Origin: CBDDKU01 sp965230375
Lineage (GTDB): Bacteria > Bacteroidota > Bacteroidia > Flavobacteriales_D > Cryomorphaceae
Direction of reading: 5' to 3'
Length of the DNA stretch: 64,000 nt
Assembly: GCA_965230375.1 (NCBI GenBank)
Contig: CBDDKU010000015.1
Coordinates: forward strand, 62,001 to 126,000
Positions 52,138 to 60,896 of the stretch are shown here, one piece after another. Under the pieces are notes generated by a model. That model saw only the letters and a program-made list of their open reading frames with translations, searched no databases and was not told the origin of the DNA. The position numbers and the translations under genes were made by a program. Positions within the stretch are counted from its first letter, which is position 1. The number at the start of each line of letters is the position of its first letter.

Positions 52138-53124
52138 CTACAACAAGAATCCATTTTGCGCTGCCAAAGGCTCAGGAACATTCTCTTCGTCGAGCATCTC
52201 TCGCAAATCGATCTCTATCCCTCTCGATATTGACGTAATTGGAACATCATTATACGTTCCTTCGAATGGGTTTTCTGAATAGTCCCCTATTTTTTCCATC
52301 AGGGCAAAAACCCAGATTACAAGAGCAGAAATCACTGGAGAAATCCAGAACAGCAACCCGCCGGCACTGTAGAAAATATCGATCATCCCCAAGGGAACGA
52401 ATGCGCAAAAAACGATCGTAAGCCACAAAGCTGTTGAAGCATACTGTCTTGGAAATGGAAAATTCTTAATCCGCTCCGATTTTCCCTGATCGGCGTAAAG
52501 CGCTGTTATTAATTGCTGAAGTTCCATATGTCGGAAATCATCAAAGTAACTTTGATCTTTTAATTCCTGAAGTCTTTCTGATTGGAGTTTGAGAAGCTGA
52601 GTAGCCAAATTAGATTTCTTCTCCAATTTCTTCATCTCATGCTCGCTGAGTAAAGGGCTCAGTTCGGCTTCTAGCTTTGAATTGTAATCTTCACAAACTG
52701 TGGGTTGATATAGTCCTTTTATTCGCTCTTCTGTATGCTCCCAATCTCTGCTCAGTCTGAGCTGATGACGCAAAGCTGTCATCCAGGCAATGTGACGATA
52801 AAGTAGCTCTCTTTTAACTTCATAAGCATTATCACCTTGCACAAAACCCATAGAAGCCGCTCCAAAACTGCGGCTATTATTAACAATGCTTCCCCATATT
52901 TTTCGAGCTTCCCAAGTCCGATCATAAGAACTATTGTTCTTGAAACCGAGATAAAAGGCAACGGCGATCCCAATCACCGATATTGGCTGCCAGGGGATGT
53001 AGATTTTAGTTCCAAAGAGCTGAGTCAGCAAGCAGATTGCAGCGGTATAAACAAATCCATAGATGAAAGGCTTCTTTGACCAATTGAAGGTCATCCAAAG
53101 GCCATAATTCCTTTTAGCATACAT
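52138..53124 (-). CDS. bestrophin-family ion channel (YneE-like)
   Basis: 328 aa. The family signature NNSSYDRTWEARKIWGSIVN is at about residues 62-81. Membrane helices lie near 20-60 and 225-275 (LWLTIVFCAFVPLGMIDIFY), and the gate-region helices are at AAQN... near the end. Bacterial bestrophins are pentameric cation channels, unlike the chloride channels of animals. The physiological role is uncertain. Monocistronic, 53 bp downstream of nothing close. Confidence 0.88.
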   Translation of the reverse strand: MYAKRNYGLWMTFNWSKKPFIYGFVYTAAICLLTQLFGTKIYIPWQPISVIGIAVAFYLGFKNNSSYDRTWEARKIWGSIVNNSRSFGAASMGFVQGDNAYEVKRELLYRHIAWMTALRHQLRLSRDWEHTEERIKGLYQPTVCEDYNSKLEAELSPLLSEHEMKKLEKKSNLATQLLKLQSERLQELKDQSYFDDFRHMELQQLITALYADQGKSERIKNFPFPRQYASTALWLTIVFCAFVPLGMIDIFYSAGGLLFWISPVISALVIWVFALMEKIGDYSENPFEGTYNDVPITSISRGIEIDLREMLDEENVPEPLAAQNGFLL

Positions 53125-53199
53125 GATGTCAAATCTTTAATTTAGAACAGAGTTCTAAATCTAAGCTCTTTCTCGCAACAAGAGAACTAGAAGCATGAT

Positions 53200-54114
53200 T
53201 TAATCACTAATCCAGTTTAATAGATCATCGACGCCCACAATAGACCATGAATGTGGATGTCTAGTACCATCAGCGCGATAGCCCTTTCCAGAAGTTTCGA
53301 TCAGTTCGATTCCCTCCCATCCGTCTGATTTAGCTTGATTGTAGAAATTTCGAAAGGCGAAGGCGTTGGTGTGTTCAAATTGGGTGAAACGCTCAGTCGT
53401 CCACCAGGCTGTATCTGGCTCTGTGTAAAGTCGAAGCTTCGCATCTTTCAGCGGTTCAATAAGCTCGTAAGAATTGCTTTTTTGTGAATACACGGCTCGT
53501 GATCTGAGACTATCTATTGCCGATTCTCCAAACCGAGACTCAAACAGCGAAACGATGAACCGGGGTTCACCAAGGCGCCACTCAGGCAAATCGCGGGTAA
53601 TATCGTATTGCGCACTTTCGTAGAGCAGCTCTAGATCTATGGGTGAATCAACCATAAAGACTCCTTCAACTTTATGATCTTGACTTGCTTTTGCTGCTAT
53701 CAAAGGAGCCACAACTCCACCCGAAGAGAATCCACCGAAATATAAATCCAAAGAGTCTTTTTCAAATTCACCAACTACTTCATTGATCATGCCCAGCAAT
53801 GAATCAATATCAGCATTCTCTAGCCAAAGATGGTGATTGAATGAAGCGAAACAAACTGCGATGTTGGCTTGATGGGCAGGTTTCGCGATTTTAAAATTTC
53901 GTCTTACACTCTCTATGGTTTCGGGAAATCCGGGAAATAAGAACAGCAAAGCTTCCGGTTCTTCGGTGGGGATGAGCAAGTGATATTCGGATGTGACAAT
54001 TTCACGGGGGAAAGTGCTCTCCTGGCGATTTTCACTCTTGCATGAAATCAAAAAAAGAAAGGCAAATCCAATGAAGGAAATGCCTTTCGAGTTATTTAAA
54101 ATGATCTTGATCAT
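53200..54114 (-). CDS. alpha/beta hydrolase-fold lipoprotein
   Basis: 304 aa from ATG at 54114, with lipoprotein signal (ISFIGFAFLFLISC). A long open frame to 54219 overlaps the upstream gene and is rejected. Core motifs: ALLFLFPGFPETIESVRRNF, LYFGGFSSGGVVAPLIAAKA (nucleophile elbow GFSSG), and a late His in HPHSWSIVG. The oxyanion and acid residues are plausible but not assigned. The ATG overlaps the oligopeptidase stop by 4 bp (ATGA), so translation is coupled. Probably an envelope esterase or lipase with unknown substrate. Confidence 0.8.
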   Translation of the reverse strand: MIKIILNNSKGISFIGFAFLFLISCKSENRQESTFPREIVTSEYHLLIPTEEPEALLFLFPGFPETIESVRRNFKIAKPAHQANIAVCFASFNHHLWLENADIDSLLGMINEVVGEFEKDSLDLYFGGFSSGGVVAPLIAAKASQDHKVEGVFMVDSPIDLELLYESAQYDITRDLPEWRLGEPRFIVSLFESRFGESAIDSLRSRAVYSQKSNSYELIEPLKDAKLRLYTEPDTAWWTTERFTQFEHTNAFAFRNFYNQAKSDGWEGIELIETSGKGYRADGTRHPHSWSIVGVDDLLNWISD

Positions 54115-56273
54115 TTCTTGATCCCTTCTAAATCGAGAAGGAACGCATATTCGAGTGCAAGCTCTTTGTAGGCTTCGAATCGTCCCGAAGCACCACCGTG
54201 CCCTACGTCCATATTGCAATCCATGATCAGAATATTGTCATCGGTCTTGAGATCGCGGAGTTTAGCAATCCACTTAGCCGGCTCCCAATACTGCACCTGG
54301 CTGTCCCAATAACCGGTTGTGATCAGCATGTTTGGGTAATCCTTTGCTTCAATATTATCGTATGGAGAGTATGACTTGATGTAGTCGTAATAGGTCTTAT
54401 CCTTTGGATTCCCCCATTCGTCAAATTCTCCCGTGGTGAGCGGAATGGTTTCATCTAGCATAGTTGAAACGACATCAACGAAAGGCACTTGAGCTACAAT
54501 TCCGTTCCACATATCAGGTTCCATGTTGATGATGGCTCCCATTAGAAGACCACCAGCAGATCCACCCATCGCATATAGGTGATCGGGGCTGGTATATCCG
54601 GTTTCAATCAAATGCTTTCCACAATCGATAAAATCGTAGAATGTATTTTTCTTGTTGAGAAGCTTTCCATCTTCATACCAAGAGCGCCCCATTCCCTGGC
54701 CCCCACGGATGTGCGCCACAGCGAAAATGAAACCGCGATCGAGCAGGCTCAAGCGAGCTGAGCTAAACCATGGATCCAGCGTGCTTCCATATGACCCGTA
54801 ACCGTATAGTAGCAATGGTGCCGTACCGTCTCTCTTCACTCCTTTGCGGTAAACGATAGAAACAGGTACTTCTTTCCCATCTCGGGCTTTGGCCATGATG
54901 CGTTCGCTTTGATAATCTTCAGGAAAAAATTTCCCACCAAGCACTTCTGTCTGCTTCATCAGCGTGCGCTCATGCGTGTCCATGTTGTAGTCGTACACCG
55001 AATTGGGCGTATTTAGAGACATGTAGCTAAAGCGAAGAACCTTCGAGTCGTAGTCTGGATTATCGAATGTATTGACAGAGTATGCTGGGTCTTGAAACGC
55101 GATATAATGGTCTGACATATCGGCCCAGTCGATCACTCGCAATCTGAGAAGGCCGCTCTCTCTTTCAGTCAAAACCATATGATCTTCAAACATATCCAAC
55201 CCTTCAAGCAGAACAGACTTTCTATGCGGAATGACATCTTCCCAATTCTCGATACTCGTTGCTGTCACTGGTGCTTTTACCAGTTTAAAATTCAGGGCGT
55301 CTTGGTTTGTAATGATGTAGAAATGATCGCCGTGGTGAGATACACTGTACTCTAAATCTCTCTGGCGCGGCTGAATCACCGTCCATTCACCAGTCGGGTT
55401 ATCGGCATCGAGAAAACGGTACTCATTGCTCAATGTTTGATACGAGCCAATCATCAAGAATTTCTTCGACTTTGTTTTGTACACAAAGCAGCCGAAAGTC
55501 TCATCCGTTTCTTCGAAAACCAACACATCCGATTCAGCAGGAGTACCTAGTTCGTGGCGATATATTTGGAATGAACGTAAAGTGATCGGATCCTTCTTGG
55601 TGTAGAAAACCGTTTTGTTGTCGTTGGCCCAAGTAATACCACCCGTTGTATTCTCAATTTTATCTTCAAGAACTTCCCCAGTCTCCAGGTTCTTAAAGTG
55701 AATGGTGTATTCACGTCGTGAAACGAGATCGACACTATAAGCCAGAATCTTGTTGTCTTCACTAACCGACCTACTTCCAATTGCAAAGTAAGCCTGGCCT
55801 TCGCCCATCTCGGGACCATCGAGCATAATTTCTTCTTCCGCTCCTTCCACGTTCTTCTTGCGGCAGTAATACGGATAGTCTTTTCCTTCGTCGAAACGCG
55901 TGTAATACGTGTAGCCGTTCGTGCTTACTGGAACGGTCGAATCGTCCTGCTTGATTCGAGAAATAAACTCATCGTACAGCGTCTTTTGCAAACCTTCCGT
56001 ATGCTTCATCTCTTCCTTCAGGTAGGCGTTTTCAGCATTGAGATAGTCTAAGACATCCTGCGTTTGAGCATCCGGGCTCTCAGCTTCTTTTTGCTCATCA
56101 GTGAGACGCATCCAGAAGTAGTTGTCTACTCGTGTATCGCCGTGCGTTTCTATTTGATGTGGCACTTTTTTGGCCACCGGATAGTTGTTTTTTGACTCCA
56201 TACCTTGTTCTGAACAAGCCGCCAAAGTTAATAAGCTTATGCTTGCAAGTAGTCCTGTATTTGGTTTCATCAT
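54111..56273 (-). CDS. ptrB: oligopeptidase B (S9 prolyl-oligopeptidase family), lipoprotein-like
   Basis: 720 aa. The N-terminus has a signal with a lipobox-like Cys (LLASISLLTLAACSEQ), then a beta-propeller about 80-430. The catalytic domain has YGYGSYGSTLDPWFSSARLS, GGSAGGLLMGAIINM (nucleophile Ser), TGYWDSQVQYWEPAKW (Asp) and DVGHGGASGRFEAYKE (His). Oligopeptidase B cleaves short peptides after Arg or Lys. An exported form is usual in Bacteroidota. The gene is coupled to the downstream hydrolase lipoprotein by a 4-bp overlap, and no close gene lies upstream. Confidence 0.93.
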   Translation of the reverse strand: MMKPNTGLLASISLLTLAACSEQGMESKNNYPVAKKVPHQIETHGDTRVDNYFWMRLTDEQKEAESPDAQTQDVLDYLNAENAYLKEEMKHTEGLQKTLYDEFISRIKQDDSTVPVSTNGYTYYTRFDEGKDYPYYCRKKNVEGAEEEIMLDGPEMGEGQAYFAIGSRSVSEDNKILAYSVDLVSRREYTIHFKNLETGEVLEDKIENTTGGITWANDNKTVFYTKKDPITLRSFQIYRHELGTPAESDVLVFEETDETFGCFVYKTKSKKFLMIGSYQTLSNEYRFLDADNPTGEWTVIQPRQRDLEYSVSHHGDHFYIITNQDALNFKLVKAPVTATSIENWEDVIPHRKSVLLEGLDMFEDHMVLTERESGLLRLRVIDWADMSDHYIAFQDPAYSVNTFDNPDYDSKVLRFSYMSLNTPNSVYDYNMDTHERTLMKQTEVLGGKFFPEDYQSERIMAKARDGKEVPVSIVYRKGVKRDGTAPLLLYGYGSYGSTLDPWFSSARLSLLDRGFIFAVAHIRGGQGMGRSWYEDGKLLNKKNTFYDFIDCGKHLIETGYTSPDHLYAMGGSAGGLLMGAIINMEPDMWNGIVAQVPFVDVVSTMLDETIPLTTGEFDEWGNPKDKTYYDYIKSYSPYDNIEAKDYPNMLITTGYWDSQVQYWEPAKWIAKLRDLKTDDNILIMDCNMDVGHGGASGRFEAYKELALEYAFLLDLEGIKK

Positions 56274-56344
56274 CGGTTAAATATTTGAATCCAAATATGG
56301 CAAATAAAAAATCAGAGATCGAACGCGTTTAGTTCTAAATAGAC

Positions 56345-56953
56345 CTATTTCCCAAAGAGCTCAACCAAGGAAACCGCGTTGGTCGTAAACAGCTTAACCG
56401 CAATGGCTAAAAGCACCAGGCCAAACACTTTTCGCAATACAGCCATTCCACCTGGCCCCAGAGCTTTTTCGATTTTCTTGGTAGAAATCAGCACCAGATA
56501 AACGACGATCATGTTCAAGATAATTGCAATGGCAATGTTTATAGCATGGTACTCTGCCTTGAGCGATACAATTGTCGTCATAGAGCCCGCTCCAGCAATA
56601 ATTGGAAATGCCAGCGGAACGATACTAGCTGTGCTCTTCGGTGCAGAGTCATCTTCTTTAAAAATCTTGACATTCAAGATCATTTCCATGGCGAGAAAAA
56701 AGAGAACAAACGAACCGGCCACAGCAAAAGAATTTACATCTACACCGATTAGGTTCAGCACTTTGACTCCAAGTACCAAAAAGGAAATCATAATGACCAA
56801 ACTCACCCACGTCGCTTTGAACGGATGAATCTCTCCAGACTTTCTCTTAATCTCAATGATGATTGGAATAGAACCAATAATATCAATCACCGCAAACAGA
56901 ATCATAAATGCGGCTGCAATCTCTTTGATGTTAAATGCTTCAACGAATGGCAT
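56345..56953 (-). CDS. MarC-family integral membrane protein
   Basis: 202 aa from ATG at 56953 (MPFVEAFNIKEIAAAFMILF); an earlier ATG at 56995 gives 216 aa but does not fit the family start. Six membrane helices, with the MarC signature ILFAVIDIIGSIPIIIEIKR near the start, PLAFPIIAGAGSMTTIVSLK in the middle, and GPGGMAVLRKVFGLVLLAIA near the end. The family was wrongly linked to multiple antibiotic resistance; transport function is unproven. Single gene with AT-rich flanks. Confidence 0.9.
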   Translation of the reverse strand: MPFVEAFNIKEIAAAFMILFAVIDIIGSIPIIIEIKRKSGEIHPFKATWVSLVIMISFLVLGVKVLNLIGVDVNSFAVAGSFVLFFLAMEMILNVKIFKEDDSAPKSTASIVPLAFPIIAGAGSMTTIVSLKAEYHAINIAIAIILNMIVVYLVLISTKKIEKALGPGGMAVLRKVFGLVLLAIAVKLFTTNAVSLVELFGK

Positions 56954-57100
56954 AACGCTAAAATTTTCGGGCCGCAAAGAAACGACATTAATCATCGTTT
57001 TACCACATGTTTTTACAAGTTATTTTAGCTCCATTAACGAACTGAATATCTGTATTATAACAAGGCTTTAGGCACTTCTTAGATTAAAGTGAAAAAAGAA

Positions 57101-57125
57101 AAGCCCCGAAAATGTTTCGAGGCTT
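57101..57125 (-). terminator. rho-independent terminator of the carbonic anhydrase gene
   Basis: AAGCC and CGAAA arms (with one mismatch) pair with TTTCG and GGCTT around a 3-nt loop. A tail of Ts follows on the minus strand (TTTTCTTTTTTC). It lies 41 bp after the stop. Confidence 0.85.
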
Positions 57126-57165
57126 CAGAAAGATGCTGGTTAAATTCTACCAGAATCAAACGATT

Positions 57166-57795
57166 TTAGTGATCTAGGCGGTAAATTTCCATCACGTCTT
57201 CTAAGATCTTGTTGAAATCAATTTTCAAATCAATCAGTTTTCCCGAGTGAATATCGAAAACCCATCCGTGCACTGTAATTCCACGCTCTTGTATTGCCTT
57301 TTGAACTACGGCAGTCTTAATCACATTAATACATTGCTCTTGAACGTTGAGTTCCACTAATCTCTTGTACTTAGCTTCTTCGTCATTAATGCTGTTTAAC
57401 TCTTCTCTGTGTATTCTGTAGACGTCTCTTATATTTCTCAACCACGGATTGAGAATTCCAAGATCTTGGGCTTGCATCGCTGCTTTTACGCCTCCACAGA
57501 AATAGTGACCACAAACTACAATGTGATTTACCTTCAGGTGATGAACAGCATATTCAACTACCGACATGACATTCAAGTCAGCATTAGGAACCATGTTTGC
57601 AATATTTCGGTGAACGAAAACATCACCAGGAGCAAGACCCATAAGTTCTTCGGCAGTAACGCGACTATCTGAACATCCAATGTATAGCATTTCGGGAGAT
57701 TGCCCTTTTGACATATTGCTGAAATAGTCTCCATCTATGGATAATTTATCCTTAACCCATGCTCTATTTTTATCAAATACTTCTTGGACATTCAT
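57166..57795 (-). CDS. beta-class carbonic anhydrase
   Basis: 209 aa. Zinc ligands are C41 (YIGCSDSRVTAEEL), H97 and C100 (VVCGHYFCGG); the Asp43/Arg45 dyad (CSDSR) that gates the active site is intact. VFVHRNIANMVPNADLN is the usual RNxAN loop. It interconverts CO2 and bicarbonate, supplying carboxylases and pH balance, in the cytoplasm. Own terminator downstream and a second terminator upstream (57872-57908), so monocistronic. Confidence 0.95.
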   Translation of the reverse strand: MNVQEVFDKNRAWVKDKLSIDGDYFSNMSKGQSPEMLYIGCSDSRVTAEELMGLAPGDVFVHRNIANMVPNADLNVMSVVEYAVHHLKVNHIVVCGHYFCGGVKAAMQAQDLGILNPWLRNIRDVYRIHREELNSINDEEAKYKRLVELNVQEQCINVIKTAVVQKAIQERGITVHGWVFDIHSGKLIDLKIDFNKILEDVMEIYRLDH

Positions 57796-57871
57796 ATCGT
57801 TTGCGTTTTAATTGTTCGTTATTGGTTTTGCCGAAGATAATACACAGCCCAGTAATTTATGGTATAAAACA

Positions 57872-57908
57872 CAATCGGGCTGGAAGCTATTGCTCGCCAA
57901 CCCGATTG
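57872..57908 (-). terminator. terminator of the nitroreductase group
   Basis: CAATCGGG-c-TGG pairs with CCA-a-CCCGATTG around a 13-nt loop; the minus-strand tail (TGTTTTAT) is T-rich. It lies 21 bp after the nitroreductase stop and just upstream of the carbonic anhydrase gene. Confidence 0.8.
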
Positions 57909-57929
57909 CTAACTGCAAGAAAAGATACA

Positions 57930-58559
57930 TTAAACGGTTTCAAATAAGTCCGAGATCGCTTTTCGAACTTTCGGGACACTTTGCGCTGGGTCGCTGGAGT
58001 CCCGATAACCCATTGTTGCTACAACAGTAGATCGTAGGTTTTTGTTCTCCAATCCAAGAATTTCATCATACTCATCCGCTTCAAACCCTTCCATTGGACA
58101 AGAATCAATTCTTAGTTCGGCGCAAGCGGCCAAAAGGTTTCCGAGGGCAATGTAAACCTGGTTGGCCACCCATACATCAATGGATTCTGATTCTTTCTTG
58201 TGAATAGACTTCTTCATGAAATCTCCATATCCGGCCAAGACTTCTGGGTTAACTCCCTGCGATTTCGCCTTTAGCTCAATGAACCGGTCTACATCAGCAT
58301 CTCTAACACTGCGATAGCTACAAAATACGAACATGTGAGACGCATCAGTAATCTGACTCTGTCCCCAGCTCGCTACCCTTAGCTTTTCTCTGAGCTCTTG
58401 ATCTCTAACATCGAGCACCTTGAAAAGCTGCAGTCCGTAAGATGTAGCGGTCAGTCTAATCGATTCCTTCAAAAGCATCAAATTAGAATCATCGATCTTT
58501 TGAATTGGATCGAACTTCTTGGTTGCGTATCGCCAATTCAGGCTTTCTATCAATGTCAT
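57930..58559 (-). CDS. nitroreductase-family NAD(P)H oxidoreductase (NfsB-like)
   Basis: 209 aa. Opening IESLNWRYATKKFDPIQKID is the FMN-binding signature (R-Y-A-T-K-x-F/Y). WVANQVYIALGNLLAACAEL and SCPMEGFEADEYDEILGL follow, with the ending VATMGYRDSSDPAQSVPKVR. These FMN enzymes reduce nitro groups and quinones by two electrons. It follows the exported pirin gene by 9 bp and ends at a terminator, so it is the last gene of the pirin unit. Physiological substrate unknown. Confidence 0.93.
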   Translation of the reverse strand: MTLIESLNWRYATKKFDPIQKIDDSNLMLLKESIRLTATSYGLQLFKVLDVRDQELREKLRVASWGQSQITDASHMFVFCSYRSVRDADVDRFIELKAKSQGVNPEVLAGYGDFMKKSIHKKESESIDVWVANQVYIALGNLLAACAELRIDSCPMEGFEADEYDEILGLENKNLRSTVVATMGYRDSSDPAQSVPKVRKAISDLFETV

Positions 58560-58568
58560 TATTGAGAT

Positions 58569-59450
58569 TTAGATATTCATAGGGACTTCCATCAACAAGA
58601 GTTTAGTCCCCGGTTTTGTTTCAAAATTCACCTTAGCGGTGTTCCACATTCCATATCCATCGCGCTTGCTGAGCTCTTGACCTTCCGCAACTGCATCACC
58701 TTCAAGAACGAAAACGTATAGGCCGTTAGTCTCCGGACTCTTCAACTCATAAGTCAGCTCCTTAGATTCGTTAAACTCACCCAAGTGGAACCAAGCATTT
58801 TGGTGAACCCAGACTCCTTTGTCGTTCTGATTCGGTGAAAGGACTTGGTAGAATTTGTTGGGCTCAGCAATTTGATGCAACGAAATCTGATCGTATCGAG
58901 GGGTCACGTCCCTTTTGTTTGGAAACATCCAGATCTGCAAGAATCTCACCTCCCTGTCGGCATTTTTGTTGTATTCGCTATGAAAGATGCCTGTTCCGGC
59001 ACTCATCACCTGAATTTCACCAGATCTGATCACAGCTCTATTTCCCATGCTGTCTTTGTGTTCTAGGTCGCCTTCGAGTGGAATGGAAATGATTTCCATA
59101 TTGTCGTGTGGGTGTGTTCCGAAACCCATACCGCCAGCGACCACATCATCGTTTAAAACGCGGAGTAAACCGAAGTTCATTCGCTCGGGATTATGGTAAT
59201 TTGCGAAGCTGAAGGTATGGTGTGAGTCTAGCCAGCCGTGGTTGGCATGCCCTCTTGTTTGGGCTTTATGCAATACTGTATTCATGGTTCTTAATTCCTT
59301 ATTTGGCAGGTGGTTAAACCCAACTCGGTTCATCAATTTAGTATATGTCGACTTCTCATCGGCGGTGGAGCTCTTAGCCGTCAATGCTGGTACTGCTGCG
59401 CCAGCGGCAGCCATGAGTAGTGACTTTTTCAAAAAACTTTTTCGCTTCAT
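58569..59450 (-). CDS. exported pirin-family protein with twin-basic signal
   Basis: 293 aa from ATG at 59450. The frame is open to 59582, but the natural start is MKRKSFLKKSLLMAAAGAAV, with a basic head then a hydrophobic stretch, resembling a Tat-type or standard signal. After 52 residues the pirin core begins (NTVLHKAQTRGHANHGWLDS, matching the usual pirin start), with SFANYHNPERMNFGLLRVLN, FGTHPHDNMEIISIPLEGDL and SAGTGIFHSEYN (metal-binding His/Glu pattern). Pirins are cupins, some of which are quercetinases. Export is unusual. It lies between the AraC gene and a nitroreductase. Confidence 0.85.
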   Translation of the reverse strand: MKRKSFLKKSLLMAAAGAAVPALTAKSSTADEKSTYTKLMNRVGFNHLPNKELRTMNTVLHKAQTRGHANHGWLDSHHTFSFANYHNPERMNFGLLRVLNDDVVAGGMGFGTHPHDNMEIISIPLEGDLEHKDSMGNRAVIRSGEIQVMSAGTGIFHSEYNKNADREVRFLQIWMFPNKRDVTPRYDQISLHQIAEPNKFYQVLSPNQNDKGVWVHQNAWFHLGEFNESKELTYELKSPETNGLYVFVLEGDAVAEGQELSKRDGYGMWNTAKVNFETKPGTKLLLMEVPMNI

Positions 59451-59539
59451 TGTCGTCGTTGTTTTGTTTGATACAAAGTTCGTGACCTTTGGAAGGAAAA
59501 GCGATACAGAAAGCAGGTAGTTACTTGTAAAAATCCGAA

Positions 59540-60415
59540 CTAGTTGAGTTCGCGAAACGCAGTTGGCGACATTCCAGTGCACTTTTTAAAGAAAGCCGAA
59601 AAGTGAGACGACTCGTTGAAACCAAGCTCAAAGGCAATCTCCTTCTGGGATTGCTCTGAGAAATAAATCATGCGTTTGGCTTCAAGAATGAGTTTGGCCT
59701 GGATATGAGTTTTTGCACTCTTGCCAGTGGCTTGTTTGAGCACCTTGTTGAGATAATCGGGGCTGATGTGCAGTGCTTCTGCATACTCATTTACGCCATG
59801 CCATTGGTGGTAATTTTCTTCCATTATCTCCTTGAATCCACGCACGAGCTGATTTCTATTCGAAAGAGATTGCGTGTAGACTGATGAGTCCAAGTCGCAA
59901 GCGTTGTTGCAGCTTATCAGAAATAGCTTTAAAAGTGCTCCAAGCGCTTGATCAGTGAAGCTTCCTTTCTCCTCAGCAGCTTCGAGCATTTTTTCACACC
60001 ACGACGTCAACTCTTTGACCTGAGCCCGATTTAGTTGAAGTGGTGGACTCTGACCGAATTCCTGAAAGAGATTTAAGTCTTCGATAAAATGTGATGAGAT
60101 CCCGTGTCTCTCCAAAAAAGATTCTGTGAAAATCATGACGTAGCCTTCGCTTCTTTCCTTCTCTTCTATTTGGTGAACCATTCCAGGTCCGACAAAAAAC
60201 ACCTGATTTCCGCTCAGCTCATACGATTCAAAGTCGATTTTATGGCAACCAATGGCACGAAGCGGAAACACTACGGTGTAGTAATCATGTCGGTGTGGGG
60301 AGTCGACTTTTCCCTTCCGTTGATCGTATATTTCTTCCATCCGCATCATGGCAAAGCCCATGCCGTCACCAAAGCGTTCAAACTCAGAATACCGCTTTAC
60401 TACATCATTTTTCAT
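59540..60415 (-). CDS. AraC-family transcriptional regulator
   Basis: 291 aa from ATG at 60415. A cupin-like N-terminal sensor (about 40-110, with DSPHRHDYYTVVFPL and SYELSGNQVFFVGPGMVHQI) is followed by a C-terminal double HTH (about 195-291). The HTH contains YAEALHISPDYLNKVLKQAT, AKRMIYFSEQSQKEIAFELG and FNESSHFSAFFKKCTGMSPT. This type often activates adjacent catabolic genes, so the pirin/nitroreductase unit downstream is the likely target. The ligand is unknown. Its 5' end overlaps the DUF1801 gene by 11 bp. Confidence 0.9.
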   Translation of the reverse strand: MKNDVVKRYSEFERFGDGMGFAMMRMEEIYDQRKGKVDSPHRHDYYTVVFPLRAIGCHKIDFESYELSGNQVFFVGPGMVHQIEEKERSEGYVMIFTESFLERHGISSHFIEDLNLFQEFGQSPPLQLNRAQVKELTSWCEKMLEAAEEKGSFTDQALGALLKLFLISCNNACDLDSSVYTQSLSNRNQLVRGFKEIMEENYHQWHGVNEYAEALHISPDYLNKVLKQATGKSAKTHIQAKLILEAKRMIYFSEQSQKEIAFELGFNESSHFSAFFKKCTGMSPTAFRELN

Positions 60416-60761
60416 CGATCTGCGCCAGGCTTTTCTTAAGGATACGCTCAATCACTTTTACGGGAATATCTAATTCTGGATCAACAGGAAGAATCTTCAC
60501 CATGGTCCGGTTTCCGGCGATCAGGGCATCATCATCAATGAGATATCCACGAAGAAAACCAATATAAGGCTGCTTTGTTTTCTTGTCTTTCCAGAAGTAG
60601 CAAACCAACTTTCCATGGTAGCTAAAGAAGGGAGATCCGTACTTCCACACTTCGATTATCTCTGGGTGAAATGCCTTTATCACTTCACGGATAGCCAGGA
60701 GACAGCCACGTCTGGGTTCTTCCAAGTCAAAGTAGTAGTTCTCAATTGGGTTCACGGTCAC
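60405..60761 (-). CDS. DUF1801 domain protein
   Basis: 118 aa from GTG at 60761. The family pattern is complete: LLAIREVIKAFHPEIIEVWK, YGSPFFSYHGKLVCYFWKDK, YIGFLRGYLIDDDALIAGNR and a C-terminal KVIERILKKSLAQIDEK. DUF1801 proteins are small cytoplasmic alpha/beta proteins of unknown function, sometimes linked to phosphate or sugar-related stress. It overlaps the AraC gene by 11 bp, so they are cotranscribed. Confidence 0.85.
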   Translation of the reverse strand: MTVNPIENYYFDLEEPRRGCLLAIREVIKAFHPEIIEVWKYGSPFFSYHGKLVCYFWKDKKTKQPYIGFLRGYLIDDDALIAGNRTMVKILPVDPELDIPVKVIERILKKSLAQIDEK

Positions 60762-60843
60762 AAAACTAAAATCAATTCAGCTTGTTTTCTATTTAGAACC
60801 AATAGAAATAGAATTAGATTCGGACTTGCCAGAGATCGGTCTA

Positions 60844-60873
60844 TTGTTCTTTCTCAGCAAAGCCGTATTTTTA
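60844..60873 (+). promoter_or_regulatory. candidate promoter of the paa operon
   Basis: TTG at 60844-60846 and TATTTTTA at 60866-60873 are 19 bp apart, near the Bacteroidetes -33/-7 pattern (TTTG, TAnnTTTG). The last base differs. It lies 24 bp before the paaA ATG and in the 135-bp gap from the divergent DUF1801 gene. Confidence 0.4.
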
Positions 60874-60896
60874 CGAATCCTAAAATCAAATTATAC

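Noticed and set aside
54115..54219. N-terminal extension of the hydrolase at 53200
   Set aside because: It lies inside the oligopeptidase gene and would hide the lipoprotein signal that begins at 54114.
60615..60896. N-terminal extension of paaA
   Set aside because: It runs antisense through the DUF1801 gene, and PaaA homologs begin near MDIAEKEKQF; the candidate promoter lies inside the extension.
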